Below are positions 51,124 through 60,477 of a stretch of 64,000 bases of DNA, in pieces. Position 1 is the stretch's first letter. Each line of letters begins with the position of its first letter. Where the stretch lies: positions 1 through 64,000 of the forward strand of contig DASTMP010000270.1 of NCBI GenBank assembly GCA_035714085.1, written 5' to 3'. A program made the translations under genes and the position numbers. The notes beneath the pieces were generated by a model. It was not told the DNA's origin, searched no databases, and worked only from the letters and a program-made list of their open reading frames with translations. This stretch comes from JAJVID01 sp035714085. GTDB taxonomy: Bacteria; Acidobacteriota; Blastocatellia; RBC074.

Positions 51124-53628
51124 ATGTTCGCCGAAATCGCCATTCCACTTAATGTACATCAGACGTTCACCTACCGGTTGCCCGCGAGCTTCGCCGCGAA
51201 CGCCAAAGCCGGCTGCCGCGTGTTGGTCCCGTTCGGCAAACAGTTGCTGACCGGCTATATCGTCGACATCCACGAGAAGATCGAAGAAACGGGACAGCAG
51301 GAGGAAGGCTTCGAGATCAAGGATGTCGAGGAGTTGTTCGACACCGAGCCGCTGGTCACGACCGAGTTGCTCAATCTGTCGAAATGGATCGCTGATTACT
51401 ATTACGCGCCGTGGGGCGAAACGATCAAATCGAGCCTGCCCGCGGGCATCAACGCGGAGGCCGAAACGATCTTTTCGATCACAAACGAAGGCCGGGCCGC
51501 CATCGCGGCGTCAACAGCGAAAGGGAGCGGCAGGCGCGATCAGCCGGGGAAGACGGCGGGGAAGACGGCGGGAAAGATGACGGCGAAGATGGAGGCGCTC
51601 GCCCGAATCGCCGAAAACGGCCTGCTCGACGCCGGCGCGCTGGCGAAAGAGTTCAACAAGAATCGGGCCTCGGCCATTGCGCGCGAACTCGAACGCGCGG
51701 GTTACATCACCACCACGCGCCGGATTCAGTCGGCTCAGGTCAAACCGAAGCGGCAGCAGGCCGTGCGTTTGATCCAACGCGCGCCCATCGAAGGCGGCAA
51801 GCCGCTCAACGAGCAGCAGGAGCGCGTGATCAAAGTCCTCTTCGATTCGGTCGAGCCGGTCGCTTTCGCTCAGCTCATCGAGGCGGCTGAGGCAAGCGCG
51901 TCGGTCGTACGCACGCTTGAAAAGCGCGGCTATGTCGAGGTCTTCACGCGCGAAATCCGCCGCGACCCGCTCAAAGACTATCGCCCGCTCAACGACGGTG
52001 ATCTGAGGCTCAATCAGAAACAACAATCGGCCCTCGATCAAATCGTAGCGAAACTCGATGAAGGCCGTTACGCGTCGTTCCTGCTGCACGGCGTGACGGG
52101 CAGCGGCAAGACCGAAATCTACATTCGCGCGATGCGCGCCGCCGTGGCCAAAGGCAAATCGGCGCTGATGCTCGTCCCGGAGATTTCTCTGACGCCGATG
52201 TTCGCGCGACGATTGCGGGCGCACTTCGGCGACGCGGTGGCCATTCTGCACTCGTCGCTCTCGGACGGCGAACGACTGGACGAATGGAACCGCATCCGGC
52301 AGGGCGAGGCGCGAGTCTGCATCGGCGCCCGCTCGGGCGTCTTTGCGCCGCTCGAAAACATCGGCCTGATTGTCGTTGATGAAGAGCACGAAGCCTCGTA
52401 CAAACAGGAAGAGACGCCCCGCTATCATGGGCGCGACACGGCGATCATGCGCGCGCATCTGGCCAACGCCGTGATTATCCTGGGCAGCGCCACCCCTTCG
52501 ATGGAATCGTTCCACAACGCGCACACCGGCAAATACGCATATCTGAAACTCGACGAACGCATCGGCGGGCGCGCGCTGGCCGAAGTCCAGATCGTGGACA
52601 TGCGCCAGGTCTTCGAGAAATACGACAACCAGAGGATATTCTCGGACGAGGCGCTCGCCCGCATCTCTGAAAATCGCGAGCGCGGCGAGCAAACCCTGGT
52701 GCTGCTCAACCGCCGTGGCTATTCGTCCTTCCTGCTCTGCCGGAGCTGCGGCTATCGCGCGACCTGTCCGAATTGCAGCGTCGCGCTGACCTATCACAAA
52801 TTCGACGCGCGGTTGACCTGCCATTACTGCGGCCACCAGGAGCGCATCCCGCGCGCCTGCCAGCAATGCGACGGATCGTACATCTACTACGTCGGCGAGG
52901 GAACCGAACAGATCGAGGCGTTGCTGAAAGAGGCGTACCCGAAACTCCGCATCTCGCGCCTGGACCGCGACACCACTCGGCGGCGGGGAAGTTTTGAGAA
53001 ACTGATCAACGAATTCGCCGCCGGCGACATTGACCTGATGGTCGGCACGCAGATGATCGCCAAGGGGCACGACTTCCACAACGTGACGCTGGTCTGCGTG
53101 ATCTCGGTTGACGCCGGGCTTGGCATGCCGGATTTCCGCGCCTCCGAGAGGACGTTTCAATTGCTGACCCAGGTCGCGGGCCGCGCGGGCCGTGGCGAAA
53201 AACCGGGACGCGTCATCATCCAGAGCTATCACACCGAAAATTACTCGCTAGAATACGCGCGCGAGCAGAATTACGAAAAATTCTATGACCACGAGATCAA
53301 CTTCCGCCGCAACATGCATTACCCTCCCTTCGTCGCGTTGATCAACGCCATGGTCAAACACCGGGACTTCGCCAAAGCGGCCTTCACTTCATCCGAGCTG
53401 GCGCGGTTGCTCAAAGAAGCCGATGCGGAAAAGGTCTTGAAGGTCTTGGGCCCTGCCCCAGCTCCTCTGGCCCGATTGAAGGGCGAGCACCGAATGCAGG
53501 TGCTGATCAAAACCCGGTATCGTCGCCAGGCGCGCGAGGCGCTGGACGCGGCGATGGCGGAGTTGAAAGAGATCGGACAGGATCTGAAGATGATTACGGT
53601 TGAAGTTGATCCAGTGAATTTAATGTGA
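51124..53628 (+). CDS. priA: primosomal replication restart helicase PriA
   Basis: 834 residues. PriA recognises stalled forks and restarts replication. The DNA-binding N-terminus (FAEIAIPLNVHQTFTYRLP), superfamily 2 helicase motifs (Walker A HGVTGSGKTEIY, DEEH in VVDEEHEASYKQEE, motif VI AGRAGRG) and eight zinc-binding cysteines in four CxxC pairs (CRSC, CPNC, CHYC, CQQC) are all present. The ATG at 51124 is chosen because the family starts near MFAEIAIPL; the in-frame start at 51088 lies in the end of element K. Confidence 0.95.
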   Translation: MFAEIAIPLNVHQTFTYRLPASFAANAKAGCRVLVPFGKQLLTGYIVDIHEKIEETGQQEEGFEIKDVEELFDTEPLVTTELLNLSKWIADYYYAPWGETIKSSLPAGINAEAETIFSITNEGRAAIAASTAKGSGRRDQPGKTAGKTAGKMTAKMEALARIAENGLLDAGALAKEFNKNRASAIARELERAGYITTTRRIQSAQVKPKRQQAVRLIQRAPIEGGKPLNEQQERVIKVLFDSVEPVAFAQLIEAAEASASVVRTLEKRGYVEVFTREIRRDPLKDYRPLNDGDLRLNQKQQSALDQIVAKLDEGRYASFLLHGVTGSGKTEIYIRAMRAAVAKGKSALMLVPEISLTPMFARRLRAHFGDAVAILHSSLSDGERLDEWNRIRQGEARVCIGARSGVFAPLENIGLIVVDEEHEASYKQEETPRYHGRDTAIMRAHLANAVIILGSATPSMESFHNAHTGKYAYLKLDERIGGRALAEVQIVDMRQVFEKYDNQRIFSDEALARISENRERGEQTLVLLNRRGYSSFLLCRSCGYRATCPNCSVALTYHKFDARLTCHYCGHQERIPRACQQCDGSYIYYVGEGTEQIEALLKEAYPKLRISRLDRDTTRRRGSFEKLINEFAAGDIDLMVGTQMIAKGHDFHNVTLVCVISVDAGLGMPDFRASERTFQLLTQVAGRAGRGEKPGRVIIQSYHTENYSLEYAREQNYEKFYDHEINFRRNMHYPPFVALINAMVKHRDFAKAAFTSSELARLLKEADAEKVLKVLGPAPAPLARLKGEHRMQVLIKTRYRRQAREALDAAMAELKEIGQDLKMITVEVDPVNLM

Positions 53629-53635
53629 GGCGTAT

Positions 53636-54409
53636 ATGAATCAGGGACGGGATGCGACTCGGCGCAATCGGAACATAGGCACAGCCAAACAAGGGCGCGG
53701 CCAGAATAATCGGCTGGTCATTCCCTGGTGTGGCTTGAAGCTCTACTATGAAAATTTGACCGAGTACAAGGTCGCTGAACGCACAGTTCACAGCAGATCA
53801 TTACCATTTATAGTCGAAAAGACACGGGCTGACAGTTGTCACGCCTGCACAGTGGATGATATTGCCCGCGTTTTACAATACGCGCCGTTCTCCGATTTCT
53901 TTGGGATTGATTTCATTGTCCTGCGACAGCCAAAGAGGAAAGAGGAGATAATCAACCCGGTCTGGGGACGGCTAGCCTATTTTGCCGAGATCGGCCCATA
54001 TCAAGGCCGCGCTATCTTCCTCGAAGCTCTAAATCCATCCAGGCCCTTACGGTGGTCGAAATCGCTTACGCCTGATGGGCAGCAGGAGATGGAAAGGTTG
54101 AGAGAAGCTGGCCATGAAATCATTACGACCAGGCATTACCATAAAGTCACTGTGAGCCTGGAATCCATTCGAGCCCATCAGTTGTATCACACCCTGCTTC
54201 ATGAGATCGGGCACAGCCTGGATAAAGATCGTGATCCGGACGCCTTCGACCGAAAGAGTTCTCTTGAAAAAGAAACTTTCGCGCATCAGTACGCGGACAA
54301 GCTACGAGAAAACCTGGTTCGATTCGGGATTATCCCTTTTGCTAGAATGCTCGATAAGCAAACCATCGCGCGAGACGGCTTGTCTGTCTCTGATTTTACT
54401 GCGGATTGA
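53636..54409 (+). CDS. hypothetical protein with zincin (HExxH) motif
   Basis: 257 residues. The metal motif HEIGH in YHTLLHEIGHSLDKDRDP, followed about 25 residues later by LEKETFAHQYADKL (a candidate third ligand Glu), fits a gluzincin-type metallopeptidase. The rest matches no family I recognise. No signal peptide, so it is presumably cytoplasmic. The N-terminus (about 1-25) is basic and Asn/Gln-rich. It begins seven bases after the priA stop and could be cotranscribed with it. Metal-dependent proteolysis is inferred from the motif alone. Confidence 0.75.
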   Translation: MNQGRDATRRNRNIGTAKQGRGQNNRLVIPWCGLKLYYENLTEYKVAERTVHSRSLPFIVEKTRADSCHACTVDDIARVLQYAPFSDFFGIDFIVLRQPKRKEEIINPVWGRLAYFAEIGPYQGRAIFLEALNPSRPLRWSKSLTPDGQQEMERLREAGHEIITTRHYHKVTVSLESIRAHQLYHTLLHEIGHSLDKDRDPDAFDRKSSLEKETFAHQYADKLRENLVRFGIIPFARMLDKQTIARDGLSVSDFTAD

Positions 54410-54477
54410 ATATGGAATCTCTCAGGAAAAGTGAGGTCATTTGTATCGAGAAGAAATTGAGGAAGAGATTCGACTGA

Positions 54478-54777
54478 ATGAGGAAGATTGAAATGACAAT
54501 CGTAACCGAATATCTTTACATAGTCACTGACGAAAAGATTTTGAGCGGTGAACCAATCATCAAAGGCACACGCACGCCTGTTCGAGCAATCGTAGAAATA
54601 TGGCGAATGGGCGCGCCTGCGGAAGAGATCTCCAAGCGCCTGCCACACTAGACCCTTGCGCAGGTCTTCGATGCGCTGAGTTATTACAGCGACCACCAGG
54701 ACGAAATCAATGCGCACATCGAGCGCAATCGCATCCCTGAAAGCTTGATTGATCCATTGGTGAAAGACCTTGAGTAA
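54478..54777 (+). pseudogene. DUF433 antitoxin-like gene with a nonsense mutation
   Basis: The frame reads TEYLYIVTDEKILSGEPIIK then GTRTPVRAIVEIWRMGAPAE and EISKRLPH, then TAG (54649-54651), and continues in the same frame as TLAQVFDALSYYSDHQDEIN to a TAA at 54775. DUF433 proteins read continuously here, usually with Leu at the stop position, so TTG-to-TAG is the simplest explanation. The usual partner, a PIN-like DUF5615 toxin gene, is absent downstream. An orphan, inactivated toxin-antitoxin half. A sequencing error is possible. Starts at 54478 and 54493 are both plausible. Confidence 0.8.
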
Positions 54778-54793
54778 ACTGTCCATTTGATCA

Positions 54794-55408
54794 ATGCGTT
54801 ATACGATCTTCGATACTCCAGTAATAAGCCCCATGATGCGCGGCCTGGCTTTCTCTTTCCTGAAGGCTTTCGGATGGCGGTTGGAAGGCCGATTGCCCGA
54901 CGTCGACAAGCTGGTTGTGATCGCGGCGCCCCACACCTCCAACTGGGATTTTCCGATATTGGTGAGTCTGGCCTTTGGATTAAGAGCCAAAGCCAGTTGG
55001 CTGGGAAAACATACGCTGTTCCGATGGCCGTTCGGCTTTTTGTCCAGGTGGATGGGCGGCATCCCCGTATATCGCTCCGCGTCTTACAACATGGTGGCGC
55101 AGTCGGTGGAGATGTTCCGCAATAGCGAAAAGCTGATTCTGGCTGTTCCGCCAGAGGGAACTCGCGGCAAGGTCAGTCACTGGAAAACAGGTTTTTATTA
55201 CATCGCGCTGGGCGCGGAGATTCCGATAGCGATGGCGTTCATTGATTACAAACGAAAGGCGGTAGGAGTGGGGCCGTCGATCTATCCCACAGGGAACATC
55301 GAGGCGGACATGGAGATCATTCGGAATTTTTACATCAACGTGGCCGCCAAATATCCCGACAAGGCTTGCGTGCCGGCGCTCGCGCAGGATCAGCGCCGCG
55401 AGCGGTAG
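54794..55408 (+). CDS. LPLAT-family acyltransferase (PlsC-like)
   Basis: 204 residues. The acyltransferase H(x)4D motif is in AAPHTSNWDFPILV, and the second conserved block is PPEGTRGKVSHWKTGFYYIA. One hydrophobic N-terminal helix suggests membrane association. It likely acylates a lysophospholipid or a related lipid; the acceptor is unknown. The last residues (DQRRER) and the stop lie in an inverted repeat shared with the convergent gene. Confidence 0.88.
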   Translation: MRYTIFDTPVISPMMRGLAFSFLKAFGWRLEGRLPDVDKLVVIAAPHTSNWDFPILVSLAFGLRAKASWLGKHTLFRWPFGFLSRWMGGIPVYRSASYNMVAQSVEMFRNSEKLILAVPPEGTRGKVSHWKTGFYYIALGAEIPIAMAFIDYKRKAVGVGPSIYPTGNIEADMEIIRNFYINVAAKYPDKACVPALAQDQRRER

Positions 55409-55472
55409 CGAGCGCGCCTCGTTTACCCGTCTATTGATCGACCAGATGCCGCTACCGCTCGCGGCGCTGATC
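55388..55472. repeat. perfect 23-bp inverted repeat across two convergent gene ends (element Q)
   Basis: GATCAGCGCCGCGAGCGGTA plus GCG (55388-55410) and CGCTACCGCTCGCGGCGCTG plus ATC (55450-55472) are perfect inverted copies. Each arm encodes DQRRER and the stop of one of the flanking genes. Confidence 0.93.
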
Positions 55473-56525
55473 GGCAAACCGTTTCACATCCTGCGAACTA
55501 TCCAGCCTCGCCACCATCACCGCGTCCGGCGTATCAACAATCACGAGGTCTTCAACGCCCAGCAGCGCGACATTGCGGCCGGTGGTCGAGAAAATCAGGT
55601 TGCGTTTCGCCTCAATGATCGTCGAATCGCCGAGCGACAGATTGCCCTGCTCGTCGCATTCGGCGCGGCGAAGCTCGTACAACGCCTGCCAGCTTCCCAC
55701 GTCACTCCAGCCGAAATCGGCCTTTAAGACGTAGATCGGCTTCGAGGTCTTCTCCATCACGCCGTAATCAATCGAGACGGAGTGGAGATTGTCGTAAGCC
55801 CGCTCGACCGCCGCGTCGTAATCGGGCGTGTCAATCGCGCGCTCTATCTTCGCCAACCCTTCGTGAAGCGCGGGCATGCAGGCTTCGATCTCTTGCAGGA
55901 TGGTTCGCGCGGTGAAAATGAAGACGCCGCTGTTCCACAGGTAATCGCCGCTCGACAAATAACCGAGCGCGGTCTGGTAATCGGGCTTTTCAACAAAGCG
56001 GCGGACTCTGAAATAAGGCTGCGCCGAAGATTTTCCGCTCTCGGCGCCGATGTGAATATAACCGTAGCCGGTTTCTGGCCTGTCCGGCGCGACGCCCAGC
56101 GTGACAATCGCGCCGCCGCGCGCTATTTCAGCGGCGGCGCGTATCGTCCGAGTAAAGCTTTCGACGTCGGCGATGAAATGATCGGCCGGCAACACGACCA
56201 TTGGCTCGTCCTCCGCGACGCCTCCGGCCGCTATACGTTTGACATGCAAGGCGGCAAGCCCGACGCAGGCTGCGGTGTTTCTGCCGCGGGGCTCGACCAG
56301 AATTTCAACCTGCTTGCCCGACAATACCCGCTTTGTCAGATCGGCGTGGACGCGCCCGACCACGACTGAGATTCGACCGGGCGCCGCAAAACATTCGGCG
56401 CGCGCAATCGTCTGTTCGAGCATGGTGCGGTCGCCGGTGATCGCCAGAAACTGTTTCGGCAGACGCTCGCGGCTCGCGGGCCAGAACCTTGTGCCGGAAC
56501 CTCCGGCCATGATTACTGCAAACAT
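55452..56525 (-). CDS. manC: mannose-1-phosphate guanylyltransferase
   Basis: 357 residues, lacking the isomerase domain of bifunctional forms. It makes GDP-mannose from mannose 1-phosphate and GTP. Signatures: VIMAGGSGTRFWPASRERLP with KQF, the ILVEPRGRNTAACVGLAALH block, FVEKPD, and GYGYIHIG. The start is ATG 56525 (MFAVIMAGGSG), preceded by GAGAGGATTT; an in-frame ATG at 56594 adds unlikely residues. GDP-mannose would supply membrane glycosyltransferases such as the two GT-C genes here; that link is inference. The C-terminal DQRRER lies in element Q. Confidence 0.92.
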   Translation of the reverse strand: MFAVIMAGGSGTRFWPASRERLPKQFLAITGDRTMLEQTIARAECFAAPGRISVVVGRVHADLTKRVLSGKQVEILVEPRGRNTAACVGLAALHVKRIAAGGVAEDEPMVVLPADHFIADVESFTRTIRAAAEIARGGAIVTLGVAPDRPETGYGYIHIGAESGKSSAQPYFRVRRFVEKPDYQTALGYLSSGDYLWNSGVFIFTARTILQEIEACMPALHEGLAKIERAIDTPDYDAAVERAYDNLHSVSIDYGVMEKTSKPIYVLKADFGWSDVGSWQALYELRRAECDEQGNLSLGDSTIIEAKRNLIFSTTGRNVALLGVEDLVIVDTPDAVMVARLDSSQDVKRFADQRRER

Positions 56526-56698
56526 AAATCCTCTCGGAAATAAAAATGTAACTGCTGCGGGCCGAGTATAAATTCCCCGCTTGTCTTCGTCCACTTTGGC
56601 TTGTAGAGGATTTTCAGTTGTGCGATTCTTTGCGGCTCTCAGCGCTTGAATTCTCGATAGCGTGTTTTTTCTCTATTTGAAAGACGTGGAGGTGTAGT

Positions 56699-58246
56699 GT
56701 GCTGTTTAAAACCCTCAGCGCAGCCGTATACGGCATTGACGCCGAATTGGTCGAGGTGGAAGTCGATCTGACACCGCGCTCCGGAGATTCGCAGGGCGAG
56801 ACCTATGTGACCGTCGTTGGGCTCCCCGATCTGGCCGTGCGCGAAAGCCGCGAGCGGATTCGGGCGGCGATCACGAACTGCGGCTTCTTTTTCCCCGTCC
56901 ACAAGACGACCATCAACCTGGCGCCTGCCGATGTAAAGAAGGAAGGCTCGGCCTTCGACCTGCCGATCGCCGTGGGCATTCTCGGCGCGAACGGAGATTT
57001 GCAACGCGAAAATCTGGAGGATGTTCTGATGATTGGCGAACTCGCGCTGGACGGGCGTGTGCGACCGGTGCGCGGGGCGCTCGCGATAGCCGTGGCCGCG
57101 AAGCGCCGAGGGCTGAAGTGTCTGTTGCTGCCGGCGGAGAACGCGCGCGAGGCCGCGGTCGTCAGCGGTTTGGATGTTTATCCGGTCAAAGACCTGCGCG
57201 AGGTCGTCACGCTGCTTAATTCCAATCCGTTTTCAGCGCCTATGCGAATCGATCCGGAAGAGATGTTGAGCGCCGCCGACAAATATCCGGTCGATTTCCG
57301 CGAGGTGCGCGGTCAGATGAGCGCCAAACGGGCCATCGAGATCGCCACCGCCGGCGGCCACAACATTCTGATGATCGGCCCGCCAGGTTCCGGCAAGACG
57401 ATGCTTGCCAAGCGCATCCCTTCCATCCTCCCTTCGATCACATTCGAGGAGGCTCTGGAGACGACCAAGATTCACAGCGTCGCTGGTTTCACTGACTCGC
57501 GCGGATTGCTCACCACCCGCCCGTTCCGTTCGCCCCACCATACGATCAGCGACGCCGGGTTGATCGGGGGCGGCTCGATTCCGAGACCGGGAGAAGTCAG
57601 TCTGGCGCATCACGGCGTGCTCTTCCTAGACGAGCTTCCTGAATTCGAGCGGAATGTGCTGGAGGTGTTGCGCCAGCCGCTCGAAGATCAAAAGGTCACA
57701 ATCAGCCGCGCCGCGATGTCGCTGACCTTCCCAGCAAGCTTCATGCTCGTCGCGGCGATGAATCCCTGCCCATGCGGTTATTTCAACGACCCGACGCGCC
57801 ATTGCAAATGCACTCCGCCGCAGATTCAACGCTACATTTCCAAAATCTCCGGCCCGTTGCTCGACCGCATCGACATCCACATCGACGTGCCAGCCGTGAA
57901 AGTCAGTGAGCTGTCGGCTCAAGAGGCGACCGAAGGCTCAGCCGAAATCCGCGAAAGGGTCGGTCGCGCCCGCAAGCTTCAACAGGAGCGCTTCGCGGGC
58001 GAGCCGGTTTATTGCAACGCGCAGATGACTCCGCGATTGATAAGAAAACATTGCCAACTCGGCGCTGGAACGCAGACGCTGCTTGAACGCGCAATCGCCA
58101 AGTGGGGGTTGTCGGCGCGCGCCTACGACCGGATTCTCAAAGTCAGCAGGACAATCGCCGACCTGGCGGGAAGAGAACAGATCACCGAGCCGCACATCTC
58201 CGAGGCGGTGCAATATCGCACTCTGGATCGCAACTTCTGGACCTGA
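56699..58246 (+). CDS. comM: ComM/YifB-type Mg-chelatase-like AAA ATPase
   Basis: 515 residues. ComM is a hexameric helicase that promotes branch migration during natural transformation. An N-terminal Lon-like ChlI domain (AVYGIDAELVEVEVDLTPRS) precedes the AAA core with Walker A GPPGSGKTMLAKR and Walker B GVLFLDELPEF. A cysteine cluster is in NPCPCGYFNDPTRHCKCTP. The C-terminal Mg-chelatase part includes SARAYDRILKVSRTIADLAG. The start is GTG 56699 behind GTGGAGGTG. Confidence 0.92.
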   Translation: MLFKTLSAAVYGIDAELVEVEVDLTPRSGDSQGETYVTVVGLPDLAVRESRERIRAAITNCGFFFPVHKTTINLAPADVKKEGSAFDLPIAVGILGANGDLQRENLEDVLMIGELALDGRVRPVRGALAIAVAAKRRGLKCLLLPAENAREAAVVSGLDVYPVKDLREVVTLLNSNPFSAPMRIDPEEMLSAADKYPVDFREVRGQMSAKRAIEIATAGGHNILMIGPPGSGKTMLAKRIPSILPSITFEEALETTKIHSVAGFTDSRGLLTTRPFRSPHHTISDAGLIGGGSIPRPGEVSLAHHGVLFLDELPEFERNVLEVLRQPLEDQKVTISRAAMSLTFPASFMLVAAMNPCPCGYFNDPTRHCKCTPPQIQRYISKISGPLLDRIDIHIDVPAVKVSELSAQEATEGSAEIRERVGRARKLQQERFAGEPVYCNAQMTPRLIRKHCQLGAGTQTLLERAIAKWGLSARAYDRILKVSRTIADLAGREQITEPHISEAVQYRTLDRNFWT

Positions 58247-58407
58247 TAATCGCAGCCGGACTGATAGCCGCGCGCGAACTCGAGCTCACTCAGGAACGCG
58301 AACTTCGGTTCCCAAATGAACCAAGTAAAATGTATAAGGGTGTGGTTCAGAGTGAGATAAAATGGACGTCGTGCTATGATCGGACCCTTCACAAACTCCG
58401 GAGTGAA

Positions 58408-59907
58408 ATGAAAATGTCATCAGCGCGAACAACAGGACTGATCTTTATATCCATCTGTCTGGCCATTTCATCCGCATCAGCGCAGCGGGCGGGACGCGCC
58501 AAGCCTCCCGCAAAAACCGCCGGAGTCGAAGCCAAAGAATCGCGCGAACGGGCCGCCGAGTTGTTTGATGAGGGGCAGAACGCGCATCAAAAAGGCGAAC
58601 TGGAGAAAGCCGTCGGACTTTATCGCGAGGCGCTCGAACTCGATCCGACGCTTTGGCAAGCAGAGTTTCAACGCGGCGCCGCTTACTTCTCGCTGAACCG
58701 GCTGGCCGAGGCGAAAGCCTCGATGCTCGGGGCGCTCAAGCAATTGTCCGAGTTCGCCGACGCCCCCGAAGCGCGCGGGCCGTCGTCCCGCGCGGAAACT
58801 CTGCTAGGCGAGATCGCCCTCGCCGAGAGCAATCCAGTTGAAGCCGAAAAATCATTCCGCCGCGCGCTCGAACTGAACCCGCAAGCCGCGCGCGCCCGCG
58901 CAGGACTGGCCGAAATCATGTTGAGCGGCGGAAAGTACTCCGAGGCGATCGCCGAAGCGAAGGCCGCGACTGAAGCGGGCGATGAGCGCGCGTCCGTCTA
59001 TGCGCTGCTCGGCGAAGCGCTGACGCTCAGCGGGAAATACGATGAAGCGCTGACCAGTCTCAATGAGGCGCTCAAACGCGAACCGAAGAGCGCAATCACT
59101 CTACGTCGCCGGGCCGAAGTCTACATGGCGCGCAACGACCTCAAAGCCGCAATCGAAGACATGCGCGCCTCCGCAGAGATAGAGCCGGATATTCCAAACC
59201 GTCTTCGACTGGCCGGCGCGCTCGCCGCGGCGAAGCGATACGACGAAGCCGTCCCGCTCTACCAGCGGATTCTGCAAGACGAACCGTCGAACACCGAGGC
59301 GCGAACGGCTCTGGCCGCCGTGATGATCGAATCGGGCAAGGGCGCCGAAGCCACGACGCAATTGGAATCGCTGATCAAGGCCGAGCCGAATCGCGCCGAT
59401 TTGCGCGCGCAACTGGCCGAGCTTTATTTGCCGTCTCAACCGGAGAAGGCTTTGGAACAATACCTGGCCGCGGCGAAGATCGAGCCGTCGCAGCCTGCGC
59501 ATCAGATTGGCGTGGCCGCCTCGCTCGTCAAGCTCGGGCGATTTCAAGAGGCCATCGCCGCATCGCGCCAGGCGCTCGCTCAGAACCCGAAAGAAGACGT
59601 GGCCTATTTCGCGCGCACGAACCTGGCCACGGCTCTGTTCAAGCTCGACGACTTTCAGAACGCCTTGGGTGAATACATTCGGATACTAGATTTTCAGCGC
59701 AAACGCGGAGATCGAAAACGCGCCGCGATCACGTTATACTTTCTCGGCATCTGTTTCGACAAACTCGGCGATTACGAGCAGGCCTTGAAGGCTTATGAGC
59801 AATTTATGGCCCTCGCCTCCGCCGACAATAAACTGGAAATTGATAAAGTGAATTTGCGTTTGCCCTCGCTTCGGAAACAGATCAAAGATGGCAAAGGCAA
59901 AAAATAA
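58408..59907 (+). CDS. secreted TPR-repeat protein
   Basis: 499 residues. A signal peptide ends near SASAQRAG. About ten tetratricopeptide repeats follow from residue 45 to the end, with A-x(3)-Y-x(2)-ALELDP-type sequence (GLYREALELDPTLWQAEFQR; RALELNPQAARARAGLAEIM). TPR arrays bind other proteins, and this one is probably periplasmic. The ATG at 58408 follows CGGAGTGAA and gives a signal peptide; the frame runs upstream into comM but those residues are unlikely. The next gene begins 29 bp downstream. Confidence 0.85.
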   Translation: MKMSSARTTGLIFISICLAISSASAQRAGRAKPPAKTAGVEAKESRERAAELFDEGQNAHQKGELEKAVGLYREALELDPTLWQAEFQRGAAYFSLNRLAEAKASMLGALKQLSEFADAPEARGPSSRAETLLGEIALAESNPVEAEKSFRRALELNPQAARARAGLAEIMLSGGKYSEAIAEAKAATEAGDERASVYALLGEALTLSGKYDEALTSLNEALKREPKSAITLRRRAEVYMARNDLKAAIEDMRASAEIEPDIPNRLRLAGALAAAKRYDEAVPLYQRILQDEPSNTEARTALAAVMIESGKGAEATTQLESLIKAEPNRADLRAQLAELYLPSQPEKALEQYLAAAKIEPSQPAHQIGVAASLVKLGRFQEAIAASRQALAQNPKEDVAYFARTNLATALFKLDDFQNALGEYIRILDFQRKRGDRKRAAITLYFLGICFDKLGDYEQALKAYEQFMALASADNKLEIDKVNLRLPSLRKQIKDGKGKK

Positions 59908-59935
59908 CGCTCTCCACCTTGCGAGGTTTCAAACC

Positions 59936-60454
59936 ATGTCGAAATTCCAGCGTTCGATCTTCCCAACGCTGTGTTTGGCGCTCCTCTCATCAGGGGCCCT
60001 GTTCATCGCATCTCAGGCGCAAGCCGAGAAACGCGATCACCTGACCGAGCAGGAGGCCGATCTGGTGCGAGAATATCAGGAGATCGACAAACGCATCGAG
60101 GTCTTCATCAAAGCCGCCGAGCGCCGCCTGCTCGTGCTCGCCGATCCGAACGCCACACAGAAAAAGAAGGAAGAAGAAACGTGGGGGCCGCTGCCGCAGG
60201 GAACCAAGCTGGAGCTGTTGCAGGATTACAAACATATCCTCGAAGAGGCTGAGGAGAAGTTGGACGACTGGAACAGTCGTGGCGGAAAAGACAACCTGCT
60301 GCCGAAAGCCCTTAACAAATTCAAGGAGGCCGCCACCCGGCACATCGCGCAACTGCGCGCGCTCCAGCCGCAGTTGACGGACAAGCGCGAACAGCGCGCG
60401 TTAGCCGAAGCGGTTGAAGAGGCTGAGATTGTGACCAAAGCCTCGACAAATTGA
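59936..60454 (+). CDS. secreted helical hypothetical protein
   Basis: 172 residues. A signal peptide ends near ASQAQAEKR. The mature protein is charged and helical (EQEADLVREYQEIDKRIEVF; FKEAATRHIAQLRALQPQLT), perhaps a coiled coil. No catalytic motif. Starts are possible at 59888 and 59936; the latter gives the signal peptide at the N-terminus. It is 28 bp behind the TPR gene on the same strand, so it may be an operon partner in the envelope. Confidence 0.72.
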   Translation: MSKFQRSIFPTLCLALLSSGALFIASQAQAEKRDHLTEQEADLVREYQEIDKRIEVFIKAAERRLLVLADPNATQKKKEEETWGPLPQGTKLELLQDYKHILEEAEEKLDDWNSRGGKDNLLPKALNKFKEAATRHIAQLRALQPQLTDKREQRALAEAVEEAEIVTKASTN

Positions 60455-60477
60455 GCGAACGATACATCCGCTCGCTT

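Noticed and set aside
51511..53232. A 573-codon open frame opposite priA.
   Set aside because: No recognisable protein content; priA is certain on the other strand.
54649..54651. Programmed recoding of the TAG in the DUF433 frame.
   Set aside because: There is no selenocysteine-like or pyrrolysine element and the family shows Leu at this position; a mutation is simpler.
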